A stretch of DNA of 64,000 nucleotides from Carnobacterium_B sp040274945 (GTDB lineage Bacteria; Bacillota; Bacilli; Lactobacillales; Carnobacteriaceae): contig NZ_JBEMAR010000007.1 in the NCBI RefSeq assembly GCF_040274945.1, forward strand, positions 62,001-126,000. Direction: 5' to 3'. Positions within the stretch are counted from its first letter, which is position 1. Every line of letters starts with the position of its first letter. The notes beneath the pieces were generated by a model. The model was given only the letters and a program-made list of their open reading frames with translations. It was not told where the DNA came from and did no database searches. Position numbers and translations under genes: made by a program. Below, piece by piece: positions 16,760 to 24,514 of the stretch.

Positions 16760-17774
16760 GTAAAAGTTCCTCCCTTTTCACTCGTTGTGCATTTCCAGTA
16801 TTTTTTGATGAGCGATCCATCATTTCAATCATTTCCATTGCAGGAATAGCTTCCCTCACATGGACATAGTCTTCTGTGTTTTCATGGATGCTCTTGTAGA
16901 AGCGTTCAACCAAAATCCGATGACCCATTCCGTAGTAGAATTTTGATCCAGGAATACGATCGTCTTCTACTATGACTTCTTTTCGTCCGTCCTCATTCGT
17001 AAAATATAAGCGACTGTCTTTGATCGTGAATTTTTCTTTTTCAGTAATGACTTGTAGTTCCACTGAAGAATTTTCTGTGTAGGCATTGGTCCCATGAAAG
17101 AATGCCTTCACTCCTGATTTAAAAGTGAATGTGGCACTAGCTGTGTCTTCTACCTCAATATCATAATCTGTTAAATTAGATAGAGAAGCTTTACAGCTTT
17201 TTAGCTCACCACCAATTAACTGAATCAAATCTAATGTATGAATCGATTGATTAATAATTGAACCATAGCCTGCTTCCAGTTTACGTCCACGCCATGGCTT
17301 AGATGTATAGTAACTTTCTGGTCGGAACCAAGTGACCAAACCTTTTATCGAAGTAATTTCTCCAACATCCTCATTTTTAAGAATATCTATTAGTTTCATA
17401 AAACTTCTATTAAAACGATTCTGAAAACTTACGCAGATTTTCCGATCCGTACTTTCTGCTAATTCTAATTGTTTTAGGGACTCTTCATAATTGATAGCTA
17501 ATGGTTTCTCCAAGTACACGTGAGCCCCATACTCTACACATAAAGCTGTAGCCGGCTGATGTAAATAATGAGGTAGACAAATGTGTACCACATCCAATTC
17601 CATCTTTTGCAACATTGATTCCATGTCACTAAAGAAAGGAAATTCCATCCATTCACTTTTTTTATCTGGATCCACATCACATACCGCTACTAATTCGCCA
17701 AATTCACTGGCATTAATAGCATTTACGTGTATAGCTGAAACTTCTCCTAACCCAATTATACCAACCCTCAACAT
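16701..17774 (-). CDS. Gfo/Idh/MocA-family oxidoreductase
   Basis: 357 residues. The Rossmann fold starts MLRVGIIGLGEVSAIH, and the canonical EKP is present in VYLEKPLAINYEES (about 91-104). The second domain contains GSIINQSIHTLDLIQ, with the conserved His and Asp of the family. The C terminus runs about 20 residues beyond the usual end (HDTTSENRSTRVHTEEAIQ), within the region overlapping the next gene; the tail looks low in constraint. It lies 29 nt after the upstream dehydrogenase of the same operon. Confidence 0.86.
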   Translation of the reverse strand: MLRVGIIGLGEVSAIHVNAINASEFGELVAVCDVDPDKKSEWMEFPFFSDMESMLQKMELDVVHICLPHYLHQPATALCVEYGAHVYLEKPLAINYEESLKQLELAESTDRKICVSFQNRFNRSFMKLIDILKNEDVGEITSIKGLVTWFRPESYYTSKPWRGRKLEAGYGSIINQSIHTLDLIQLIGGELKSCKASLSNLTDYDIEVEDTASATFTFKSGVKAFFHGTNAYTENSSVELQVITEKEKFTIKDSRLYFTNEDGRKEVIVEDDRIPGSKFYYGMGHRILVERFYKSIHENTEDYVHVREAIPAMEMIEMMDRSSKNTGNAQRVKREELLHDTTSENRSTRVHTEEAIQ

Positions 17775-17803
17775 AGATATTCTCTCCTTGTCATTGATTC
17801 TTT

Positions 17804-18997
17804 TTAGACAATAGAATTGCTTGCATTCGACTTTCTTTCAGCAAACTTGTCCTCTTCTTTGATGCGTTTATTTAACTCTTCAAGATACAAGTCTTCATCC
17901 ATATCGGCCAATGAAACTTCTTCACCTGTCCAACTTGATAAATGGATAGCATTTGCTAAACGAACTCCCATGATTCCGTCAGAACCAGGTGCTAATAAAG
18001 GTGTTCCATCTAAAATATTCGCTGCAAAGTTTTCTAATACACCTGCATGTTGTTCTCCCCAAGGGCTTTCAAATTCGATTACTTCTTGAGTGTATAATTC
18101 ATCCGTATCCATTTGGCCCATGAATAATTTTTTCACGTCTTCAAAATCCATGCTTGCACTCAATTCACGTTCCGGTTTTTTCAATCGACTGACAGTTGCT
18201 GTTTTACTTCCATCTACTACAATTTTCCCTTGATCGCCTAATATTTCAAAACGGTCGGTTCCAATGATGTCATGTGTAGCCGTAACAAAAGTTCCTGTTG
18301 CTCCACCACCATAATCCACTACGGCCGTTACTTCATCTTCTACGACGATATCGCGTTGGAACCCATAAGCAACTTTAGAGTAAACAGACTCTGGAACGCC
18401 GCAAATCCATTGCCATAAATCTAATTGGTGAGGTGCTTGGTTAACTAATACTCCGCCGCCTTCTCCGCCCCATGTAGCTCTCCATTCACTTTGATCGTAA
18501 TAAGGTTGAGGTCTCCACCAGTTCGTGATGATCCAGTTGGTACGACGAATTTTACCGATTTCGCCATTGTCCACGATTTCTTTGATTTTTTTGTATAATG
18601 GGTTGTTCCGTTGATTAAACATAATTCCAAATGTCAATTCTGGTTTAGAAGCTGCGTATTCGTTTAACTCTTTTACTTGTTTTGTGTATACTCCTGCAGG
18701 TTTTTCAACTAATGCATGGATGTCACGTTTCAAAGCTTCAATTCCCATTTCCGGGTGAAGGTAATGGGGAACGGCAGTGATAACTGCATCAATTTCCCCA
18801 CTTTCCATCATTTCAATGTAATCTTCATAGAAAGGAACCTCTGGATAATCTACTTTTGCAACGTCTTTTTTACTCCTATCAATATCACAAATCGCACCAA
18901 TTTCCATGTTTGGTACCATACCGTCTTTTATAAATTTCGCATACATGGATCCTTGAGTTCCTAAACCAATAATTCCTAATTTAACCTTATTTGCCAT
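17804..18997 (-). CDS. Gfo/Idh/MocA-family oxidoreductase
   Basis: 397 residues. The N-terminal nucleotide-binding motif is GIIGLGTQGSMYAKF and the family motif is VEKPAGVYT (about 94-102). The second domain includes GGGVLVNQAPHQLDLWQWI, which holds the conserved His/Asp pair. It resembles enzymes acting on sugars or inositols. It starts 3 nt after the stop of the AraC regulator, so it is the first enzyme gene of that operon. Confidence 0.87.
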   Translation of the reverse strand: MANKVKLGIIGLGTQGSMYAKFIKDGMVPNMEIGAICDIDRSKKDVAKVDYPEVPFYEDYIEMMESGEIDAVITAVPHYLHPEMGIEALKRDIHALVEKPAGVYTKQVKELNEYAASKPELTFGIMFNQRNNPLYKKIKEIVDNGEIGKIRRTNWIITNWWRPQPYYDQSEWRATWGGEGGGVLVNQAPHQLDLWQWICGVPESVYSKVAYGFQRDIVVEDEVTAVVDYGGGATGTFVTATHDIIGTDRFEILGDQGKIVVDGSKTATVSRLKKPERELSASMDFEDVKKLFMGQMDTDELYTQEVIEFESPWGEQHAGVLENFAANILDGTPLLAPGSDGIMGVRLANAIHLSSWTGEEVSLADMDEDLYLEELNKRIKEEDKFAERKSNASNSIV

Positions 18998-19000
18998 TTG

Positions 19001-19909
19001 TCATTCTCCTATCTTTTTTCTATATTTATCTAATTGTTTTTTTCTGTATTCGTTAGGCGTCGCCCCTATTTTCTTTTTGAAGAAACGATTAAAGTGTGCA
19101 TCACTTTCGAAACCACATTCCCTTGAGATCTCTTTGATCGTTTTATTCTCCCCTACAACTTCAATCAGGTATTTCGCTTGTATCAAACGATACTCCATTA
19201 AATATTGCATGACTGTATAACCAGTAGAGTCTTTAAACGTATGTGAAATGTAGGAAGAACTTAAATTTAATTCTTTTGAGATATCTTCTATCGAAATGAG
19301 GTCTTTAAAATGCTTTTGTAGGTAAGAAGCAATTTTTTCTGCATACAAATATTTGCCATTCTTAACTTCATTTAATTCCACCAATGTGGTTTTATCTAAT
19401 TGGTGCACCTTAAAGAGCAACTGGATCAACAGTATCTTTGCTTCTGCCTCTGCTGCTATTTCCTTGTTTACTTCAGTTGTTTGAGACAACCGCGACAACT
19501 TAGTAATCAGTTCTTCAATTTCATAGTTTTCTTCTGTAACCTGAGTATGAAATAGCCCATGACGCAACTGTTTAAAAGCATCAAACAAAAAAAGCGCATC
19601 CAATTCTTTTAATACAGGTAAAATCCATTCTGGTGAAAAATGAATCATGCTTCTTTCGTACAACTCTTTATTACCTGTTACATGTGCTTTATGCAAATCT
19701 AAACCATCTAGAAACAGCATATCTCCAGGGTTCAAATCATATATCTGATTGTTGATTAAATATTTGCATTCTCCTCCATGAAAAAAATATAGTTCATATT
19801 GCTGGTGAGAATGGAACTCTAATTCTGCCACTTGTCCCTTCACATGGGAAAAAGCTACTAAAGATAACTGATAATCCATTTTACGCGACTTTTTTGAATA
19901 CCCTTTCAT
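19001..19909 (-). CDS. AraC-family regulator heading the dehydrogenase operon
   Basis: 302 residues. A cupin sensor occupies about 15-100 (HSHQQYELYFFHGGE, with metal-type His spacing). Two HTH motifs occupy about 195-295 (ISIEDISKELNLSSSYISHTFK and GFESDAHFNRFFKK). It is the first gene of the operon, three bases before the first dehydrogenase, so it most likely controls its own operon in response to the substrate sugar. Inverted half-sites upstream may be its operators. Confidence 0.87.
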   Translation of the reverse strand: MKGYSKKSRKMDYQLSLVAFSHVKGQVAELEFHSHQQYELYFFHGGECKYLINNQIYDLNPGDMLFLDGLDLHKAHVTGNKELYERSMIHFSPEWILPVLKELDALFLFDAFKQLRHGLFHTQVTEENYEIEELITKLSRLSQTTEVNKEIAAEAEAKILLIQLLFKVHQLDKTTLVELNEVKNGKYLYAEKIASYLQKHFKDLISIEDISKELNLSSSYISHTFKDSTGYTVMQYLMEYRLIQAKYLIEVVGENKTIKEISRECGFESDAHFNRFFKKKIGATPNEYRKKQLDKYRKKIGE

Positions 19910-19935
19910 TATACGTTTCCTCCCTAACTATTTCA

Positions 19936-20017
19936 TTAACTAGTCATGTCCACTTATTATCGAATAATTGACTGAAACTGCTTTATATTTTAGTGTAGCA
20001 TATTTCCAACTAGTTAA
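19936..20017 (-). promoter_or_regulatory. Probable promoter with flanking inverted half-sites
   Basis: A weak promoter fits on the minus strand: TTGGAA (20009-20004), 16 nt, TATAAA (19987-19982). It lies between TTAACTAGT (19936-19944) and ACTAGTTAA (20009-20017), exact inverted repeats about 73 bp apart centre to centre. These could be regulator sites for the AraC protein; this is inference. Confidence 0.45.
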
Positions 20018-20035
20018 GTAAAATCCCTTCAAAAA

Positions 20036-20087
20036 AAACACTCTTCTAGGAGTTCACTTTTTATAGTGTCTCTTTTAAAGAGTGTTT
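20036..20087 (-). terminator. Terminator after the AKR-cupin-SRPBCC group
   Basis: Outer arms AAACACTCTT (20036-20045) and AAGAGTGTTT (20078-20087) enclose a smaller inner hairpin. On the minus strand a run of A-complement T residues follows. Confidence 0.65.
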
Positions 20088-20134
20088 AAATTTATATTAG
20101 AGTTGAATTTACCAAGATATTTCCCAGTTTATTT

Positions 20135-20548
20135 CTAAACTGTTTCAGTATAGTTTTTAAAATTATTTAAGATGCTTTGCCAACCTTCTTTTTGATATTC
20201 TGGTGGATATTCATTTTCAGCTTCAAAAGATTGATTTATTTTAGTAACATTTCCTGTTTCAGCAAATTCGATAGAAACTCTTCTTCCATCTCCTAAAATA
20301 TAGGCAATTCGTTTATTTGGCACTATCTCTGTATAAACTCCACTAAAATCAAAACCTTCACTGCCGTCCTTAGCTTCCATACGATAATTAAAGGTACCGT
20401 TTACGCTTAAATCATTTTGTGCAGCTGGTACATGCCAGTCATCTGATGCAAAGCCCCAATGAATAATGTGCCTTGGTTCATTCCACGTTTCCCAGACCCT
20501 TTCTATTGGACGGTTGACAGTTGTTTCAATAGTAATAACTTCACTCAT
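20135..20548 (-). CDS. SRPBCC/AHSA1-domain protein
   Basis: 137 residues, a full-length single START-like fold. It opens with ITIETTVNRPIERVWETWNEPRHIIHWGFA and ends with GWQSILNNFKNYTE, typical of the Aha1-C-like SRPBCC proteins that bind small hydrophobic ligands. No signal peptide is present. It lies 65 nt after the cupin gene in a probable three-gene unit. Biochemical role unknown. Confidence 0.85.
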   Translation of the reverse strand: MSEVITIETTVNRPIERVWETWNEPRHIIHWGFASDDWHVPAAQNDLSVNGTFNYRMEAKDGSEGFDFSGVYTEIVPNKRIAYILGDGRRVSIEFAETGNVTKINQSFEAENEYPPEYQKEGWQSILNNFKNYTETV

Positions 20549-20613
20549 CTATTACAGCTCCTTTGCTTATAAGCATCTATTCCACTCAATAAGTTAAGAT
20601 TCAAATTATTCTA

Positions 20614-21117
20614 TTACACCCAATGGTTCGATAAAGAACCATTTGCTCCTTCAGCTGGATCTTTCTTAGGAAGTTGAACTGCCGTAATCGCTTGTTTGAT
20701 GCTTTCGTAATTTTCTGCTCCACCTTTTTGCATATCGGGTTCCAGACCTTCAGGATAAGCACCAACAATTTTAAAGTCCGGACTTGCAGCTACTCTTTTG
20801 TGTGCTACACCTGCAGGAAGAAGTAGAACATCCCCTTCAGAAAAGGAATAGGACTGTGTATCAGGACCGCCAAGTTGCACAGTTGCTTCACCAGCAATAC
20901 AAGCCAATACTTCATGAGTATTGGAATGAAAATGATGATAAGAAAAAATACCATTTACCCATCCATTTTTATAACCATTTTTTTCAAATAGATCCAGCAC
21001 AGAGTGTGCTGGATCAGGTTCATCTATTAAATTAGCTAACACTTTAGGATAGTACAGAACAGGTAATGGATTGTTAGGAAATGGTTTATTTTCTTTGGTA
21101 TAAAAAGTATTTACCAT
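20614..21117 (-). CDS. Cupin-domain protein (YjlB-like)
   Basis: 167 residues. A single cupin barrel occupies about 55-125: YHHFHSNTHEVLACIAGEA gives the metal-binding HxH-type motif with Glu, and DVLLLPAGVAHKRV gives the second His. It resembles the YjlB-type cupins of Firmicutes. It may bind a metal and a small ligand; the reaction is unknown. It lies 39 nt downstream of the aldo/keto reductase. Confidence 0.82.
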   Translation of the reverse strand: MVNTFYTKENKPFPNNPLPVLYYPKVLANLIDEPDPAHSVLDLFEKNGYKNGWVNGIFSYHHFHSNTHEVLACIAGEATVQLGGPDTQSYSFSEGDVLLLPAGVAHKRVAASPDFKIVGAYPEGLEPDMQKGGAENYESIKQAITAVQLPKKDPAEGANGSLSNHWV

Positions 21118-21156
21118 AAGATTTTCTTCCTTTCACTTTTCTAATCCAAAGCTTAT

Positions 21157-22005
21157 TTAATCAAACTCTTCGTATTCATTTGGATGCTGGCCTTCTACTC
21201 TACCCTCTTCACCTTTATCTAAGCTATCGATTTTCTGAATATCTTCTTTTGATAATTCAAAATCAAACACATCTAAATTAGCTTTTTGGTGACTAAAAGA
21301 AGAAGCTTTTACAATTGGCATGACGCCATTTTGTAAATTCCAACGTAGTATAATTTGTGCTGGTTCTTTACCATATTTTTTAGCAATCGCAACAATGATT
21401 TCATTTTCCAATACATCATTGATTTCACGACCAAATGGACTCCATGCTTCTGTTAAAATACCTAGTTCTTTGTTTGCTTTAACTAAATCATTGTTATTAA
21501 AGTATGGATGGCGTTCAATTTGATTGGTAGCAGGCGTTACCCCTGTCTTTTTAATGATTCGCTCTAGATGTTCTGGTAGAAAGTTTGATACACCTATTGT
21601 TTTAATCAGACCAAATTTTTGTGCCTCTACTAATGCTTGCCACGCTTCCTCATATTTATCTTGTTTAGGTAATGGCCAGTGAATCAAATATTTATCAAAT
21701 GAGTCGATACCGATACGATATAAAGATTCTTGAATCATCTTGATTGCCTTATCGTATTCATGCGCTTTTCCTGGTAGTTTTGAATTGATCATCAACTCTT
21801 CACGTGGAACAGATGAACGTCGAATTGCTTCCCCTACCATCCCTTCATTCATATAGTTGGTTGAAGTATCGATAAGTCGATAGCCCGCATCAATTGCTGT
21901 GAGAACACTATTTACACCTGTAGCTCCTTGGATATTTACCGTTCCAAATCCAATGACCGGTAAACTTGTTCCATCATTTAATTCGAATTTCTCAATTTTT
22001 GTCAT
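21157..22005 (-). CDS. Aldo/keto reductase
   Basis: 282 residues from the ATG at 22005 (MTKIEKFELNDGTSLP), preferred over a 22-codon longer frame because AAGGAT lies upstream and the length matches the family. Visible are the Asp/Tyr/Lys catalytic set (DAGYRLIDTSTNYMNE, Lys in INSKLPGK), His in YLIHWPLPK, GVSNFLPEHLE, and cofactor-binding residues near the C terminus. NADPH-dependent reduction of aldehydes or keto compounds is expected. It is first in a group with a cupin and an SRPBCC protein. Confidence 0.88.
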   Translation of the reverse strand: MTKIEKFELNDGTSLPVIGFGTVNIQGATGVNSVLTAIDAGYRLIDTSTNYMNEGMVGEAIRRSSVPREELMINSKLPGKAHEYDKAIKMIQESLYRIGIDSFDKYLIHWPLPKQDKYEEAWQALVEAQKFGLIKTIGVSNFLPEHLERIIKKTGVTPATNQIERHPYFNNNDLVKANKELGILTEAWSPFGREINDVLENEIIVAIAKKYGKEPAQIILRWNLQNGVMPIVKASSFSHQKANLDVFDFELSKEDIQKIDSLDKGEEGRVEGQHPNEYEEFD

Positions 22006-22164
22006 CTTACTTTCATCCTTTCTATGAATCATTACACTATTTAGTATAAAGGAATAAGGATAGAGTATCATGTAATACGTCTTGATAACATTGACTTCAT
22101 TAATGCTTCAACCTACAACTGTCTTAACCAGTATTTCTATTATTTCAGTGACAAACAAAAAAAA

Positions 22165-22184
22165 AATAACAACTAAGTGTTATT
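22165..22184 (-). terminator. Terminator of the GH36 gene and glycan locus
   Basis: The small hairpin AATAACA/TGTTATT lies 18 nt past the GH36 stop. On the minus strand it runs straight into about eleven consecutive T, a good intrinsic terminator. Confidence 0.75.
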
Positions 22185-22201
22185 CTTTTTTGTGGTCTCT
22201 T

Positions 22202-24442
22202 TTACTTACTTTTAAGATAAAACACATTGCTTGTAAAGTCTCCAAAACGCTTGAATTTCCAATCAGCTGTTGATTCTTTCGTTTTATCATCTGCAAAAAT
22301 TAATCCAATAGACATTAAGTCATCACCGTACCGTTTTTGTTGCATAGGTTTTACTTCATATATTTTTTCTGGATCTAAGCCTTGTAATTTTAGTCTTTCG
22401 TATGGCTGATTAGGTATAGCTAAGACTTGATAGTATCCGATAATTGCTTCCGTTTGATCTTTAGAGACAACCATCCAAGCTGTATTATTTTCTTCAAAAG
22501 GACTTTTCAACCGATAAAAGGTTCCTTGTTGAATTAATTTTCTATGAGTTTTAAAGACTGCAGTATAGTGACGGATGTCTTCTTTCTCCTCAAGGGATAG
22601 TTGAGTGATATCTAATTCATATCCAAATGTGCCAAAATAGGCGACTTCTGATCGCATAGCTAATGATGTTACTCGTCCTACTTGATGATTTGGAATAGCT
22701 GAAACATGGCTTCCGATACTTGATAAAGGATAAACCATTGACGTACCGTATTGAATTTTCAATCTCTCAACAGCATCTGTATCATCACTTGCCCATGCTT
22801 GAGGTGCATAGTAAAGCATTCCCGGATCAAAACGTGCTCCGCCTCCTGCACAAGATTCGAACAAAATAGTAGGATACTTTTCAATTAACTGTTCATATAA
22901 GCTGTAGACCCCTAATATATAGCGATGGTAAACTTCGCCTTGACGGTCTGCAGGAAGTGAAACAGAAAAGGCTTCAGAAATATAGCGATTCATATCCCAC
23001 TTAATGTAATCAATTTGCCCGTCTTTAATAATGGCATCCATTTGATTAAATAAATTATCCACAACCTCAGCACGAGAAAAATCGAGTACATATTGGTTTC
23101 TTCCATGAGAAGCATTTTTGCCAGGTATTTGGATGATCCAATCAGGATGAGCTTCATATAAGGTTGTTCCTTTGCTCACCATTTCAGGTTCGAACCATAA
23201 CCCAAATTTCAATCCTAAATCATGAACTTTTTTCGAGAGTCCTTTTATACCATTTGGCAGTTTAGCTTTATCTTCAAACCAATCGCCTAATGAACTTGTA
23301 TCATCATCTCGTTTTCCAAACCAACCATCATCTAAGACAAATAACTCCATACCTAACTCAGCACCTGTCTTAGCGATTTCTAAAATCTTTTCTTCATTAA
23401 AATCAAAATAGGTTGCTTCCCAGTTATTAATTAAAACCGGTCGCTCTTTATCTCGCCAAAGGCCTCTAGCTAAGCGTGTGCGGTATAAATCATGAAACAC
23501 TTGACTCATACCATTTAACCCACTATTTGAATAAACCATGATAGCTTCTGGAGTCTGAAAGACTTCCCCTTTTTCTAATTTCCAACTAAATTGAAATGGA
23601 TTTATACCCATCATTGCTCGAGTGATATGATAAGGATCAACTTCAACTTGAGCTAAAAAATTACCGCTATAAATTAAACTGAATCCATATGCTTCCCCTT
23701 GTATTTCAGTAGTAGTCGGTCTGACTAATGCCATAAAAGGATTATGTGCATGACTACTCGCACCTCTTGCACTTGAAACAGATTGTAATCCTGTTTGAAG
23801 TGGTTTTCTTTCTAAATGATTTTCTCTTGCCCAAGCTCCATTTAAGTGAATCAACTCATAATCTGCATCAGGAAAATCTACACTTAAACTCATTGCATTT
23901 TCTAAGTCTGCACTTTCATCGCCTTTATTTATAAATTGAGCACTTCGAGCAATTGCAGAATAGTTTTTAAATACCGTATAACTTAAACGCAATTCTATTT
24001 CTGAATAAGCATCTTTTAAAACAATGATTAAAGTCTCCGCTTCCGTTTCGGATTCGGTATATGTAGCTGGAAGATTTTCTAAAATTGGTTTTCCATGTTT
24101 CACTTCATAGGTCACATATTCAAAGTGAGTTATACGATCTCCACCGGTCGATTTTATTTGGTGAGCTGGGTAACGAAAATCTGTTGTTCCAAAACCTGGA
24201 TACTCTTGTTTAATATGTTCTAAAGATGATGTACTGTCATTTTCATATAAATTGTTTGAAGGTCTTTCCTCTCGTTCAACAAGGTATTCAAATGATTCAC
24301 GGTGTTTAATTTGTTTTCCAAAATAAAGTTGCTCAAGTTGTTTGGTTTTTCTCTCTACTTTAAAAATATAGCTCATCTGATGATTGCTTAAGTGAAACTC
24401 CTTAGTTTGCTCATTAATTTGAATTAACTCAAAATTCCCCAT
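22202..24442 (-). CDS. GH36 alpha-galactosidase
   Basis: 746 residues, the standard length of cytoplasmic Firmicute GH36 enzymes, with no signal peptide. An N-terminal beta-sandwich is followed by the barrel with ELFVLDDGWFGKRDDD (about 365-380), the nucleophile Asp in YIKWDMNR (about 480), ESCAGGGARFDPG, and the acid/base Asp in WASDDTDA (about 550). It removes alpha-galactose from oligosaccharides. It is the last gene of the glycan locus, separated from GH42 by a terminator-like hairpin, so it may be transcribed less or separately. Its role in xyloglucan use is not obvious; it may widen substrate range to galacto-oligosaccharides. Confidence 0.92.
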   Translation of the reverse strand: MGNFELIQINEQTKEFHLSNHQMSYIFKVERKTKQLEQLYFGKQIKHRESFEYLVEREERPSNNLYENDSTSSLEHIKQEYPGFGTTDFRYPAHQIKSTGGDRITHFEYVTYEVKHGKPILENLPATYTESETEAETLIIVLKDAYSEIELRLSYTVFKNYSAIARSAQFINKGDESADLENAMSLSVDFPDADYELIHLNGAWARENHLERKPLQTGLQSVSSARGASSHAHNPFMALVRPTTTEIQGEAYGFSLIYSGNFLAQVEVDPYHITRAMMGINPFQFSWKLEKGEVFQTPEAIMVYSNSGLNGMSQVFHDLYRTRLARGLWRDKERPVLINNWEATYFDFNEEKILEIAKTGAELGMELFVLDDGWFGKRDDDTSSLGDWFEDKAKLPNGIKGLSKKVHDLGLKFGLWFEPEMVSKGTTLYEAHPDWIIQIPGKNASHGRNQYVLDFSRAEVVDNLFNQMDAIIKDGQIDYIKWDMNRYISEAFSVSLPADRQGEVYHRYILGVYSLYEQLIEKYPTILFESCAGGGARFDPGMLYYAPQAWASDDTDAVERLKIQYGTSMVYPLSSIGSHVSAIPNHQVGRVTSLAMRSEVAYFGTFGYELDITQLSLEEKEDIRHYTAVFKTHRKLIQQGTFYRLKSPFEENNTAWMVVSKDQTEAIIGYYQVLAIPNQPYERLKLQGLDPEKIYEVKPMQQKRYGDDLMSIGLIFADDKTKESTADWKFKRFGDFTSNVFYLKSK

Positions 24443-24473
24443 CGATAAAAACCTCTCGTTTCATAATGAAAAA

Positions 24474-24498
24474 AGGCAGAGGTTTTAAAAACCTCGGC
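24474..24498 (-). terminator. Terminator between GH42 and GH36
   Basis: On the minus strand GCCGAGGTTT pairs with AAACCTCTGC (one mismatch) and six T follow. It lies just past the GH42 stop at 24515. Confidence 0.65.
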
Positions 24499-24514
24499 AT
24501 TTTCTCTCTAATTT

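Noticed and set aside
19936..20017. AdcR zinc operator
   Set aside because: Each half resembles TTAACYRGTTAA only in part (about 9-10 of 12), and the operon has no link to zinc. I treat them as generic inverted half-sites.
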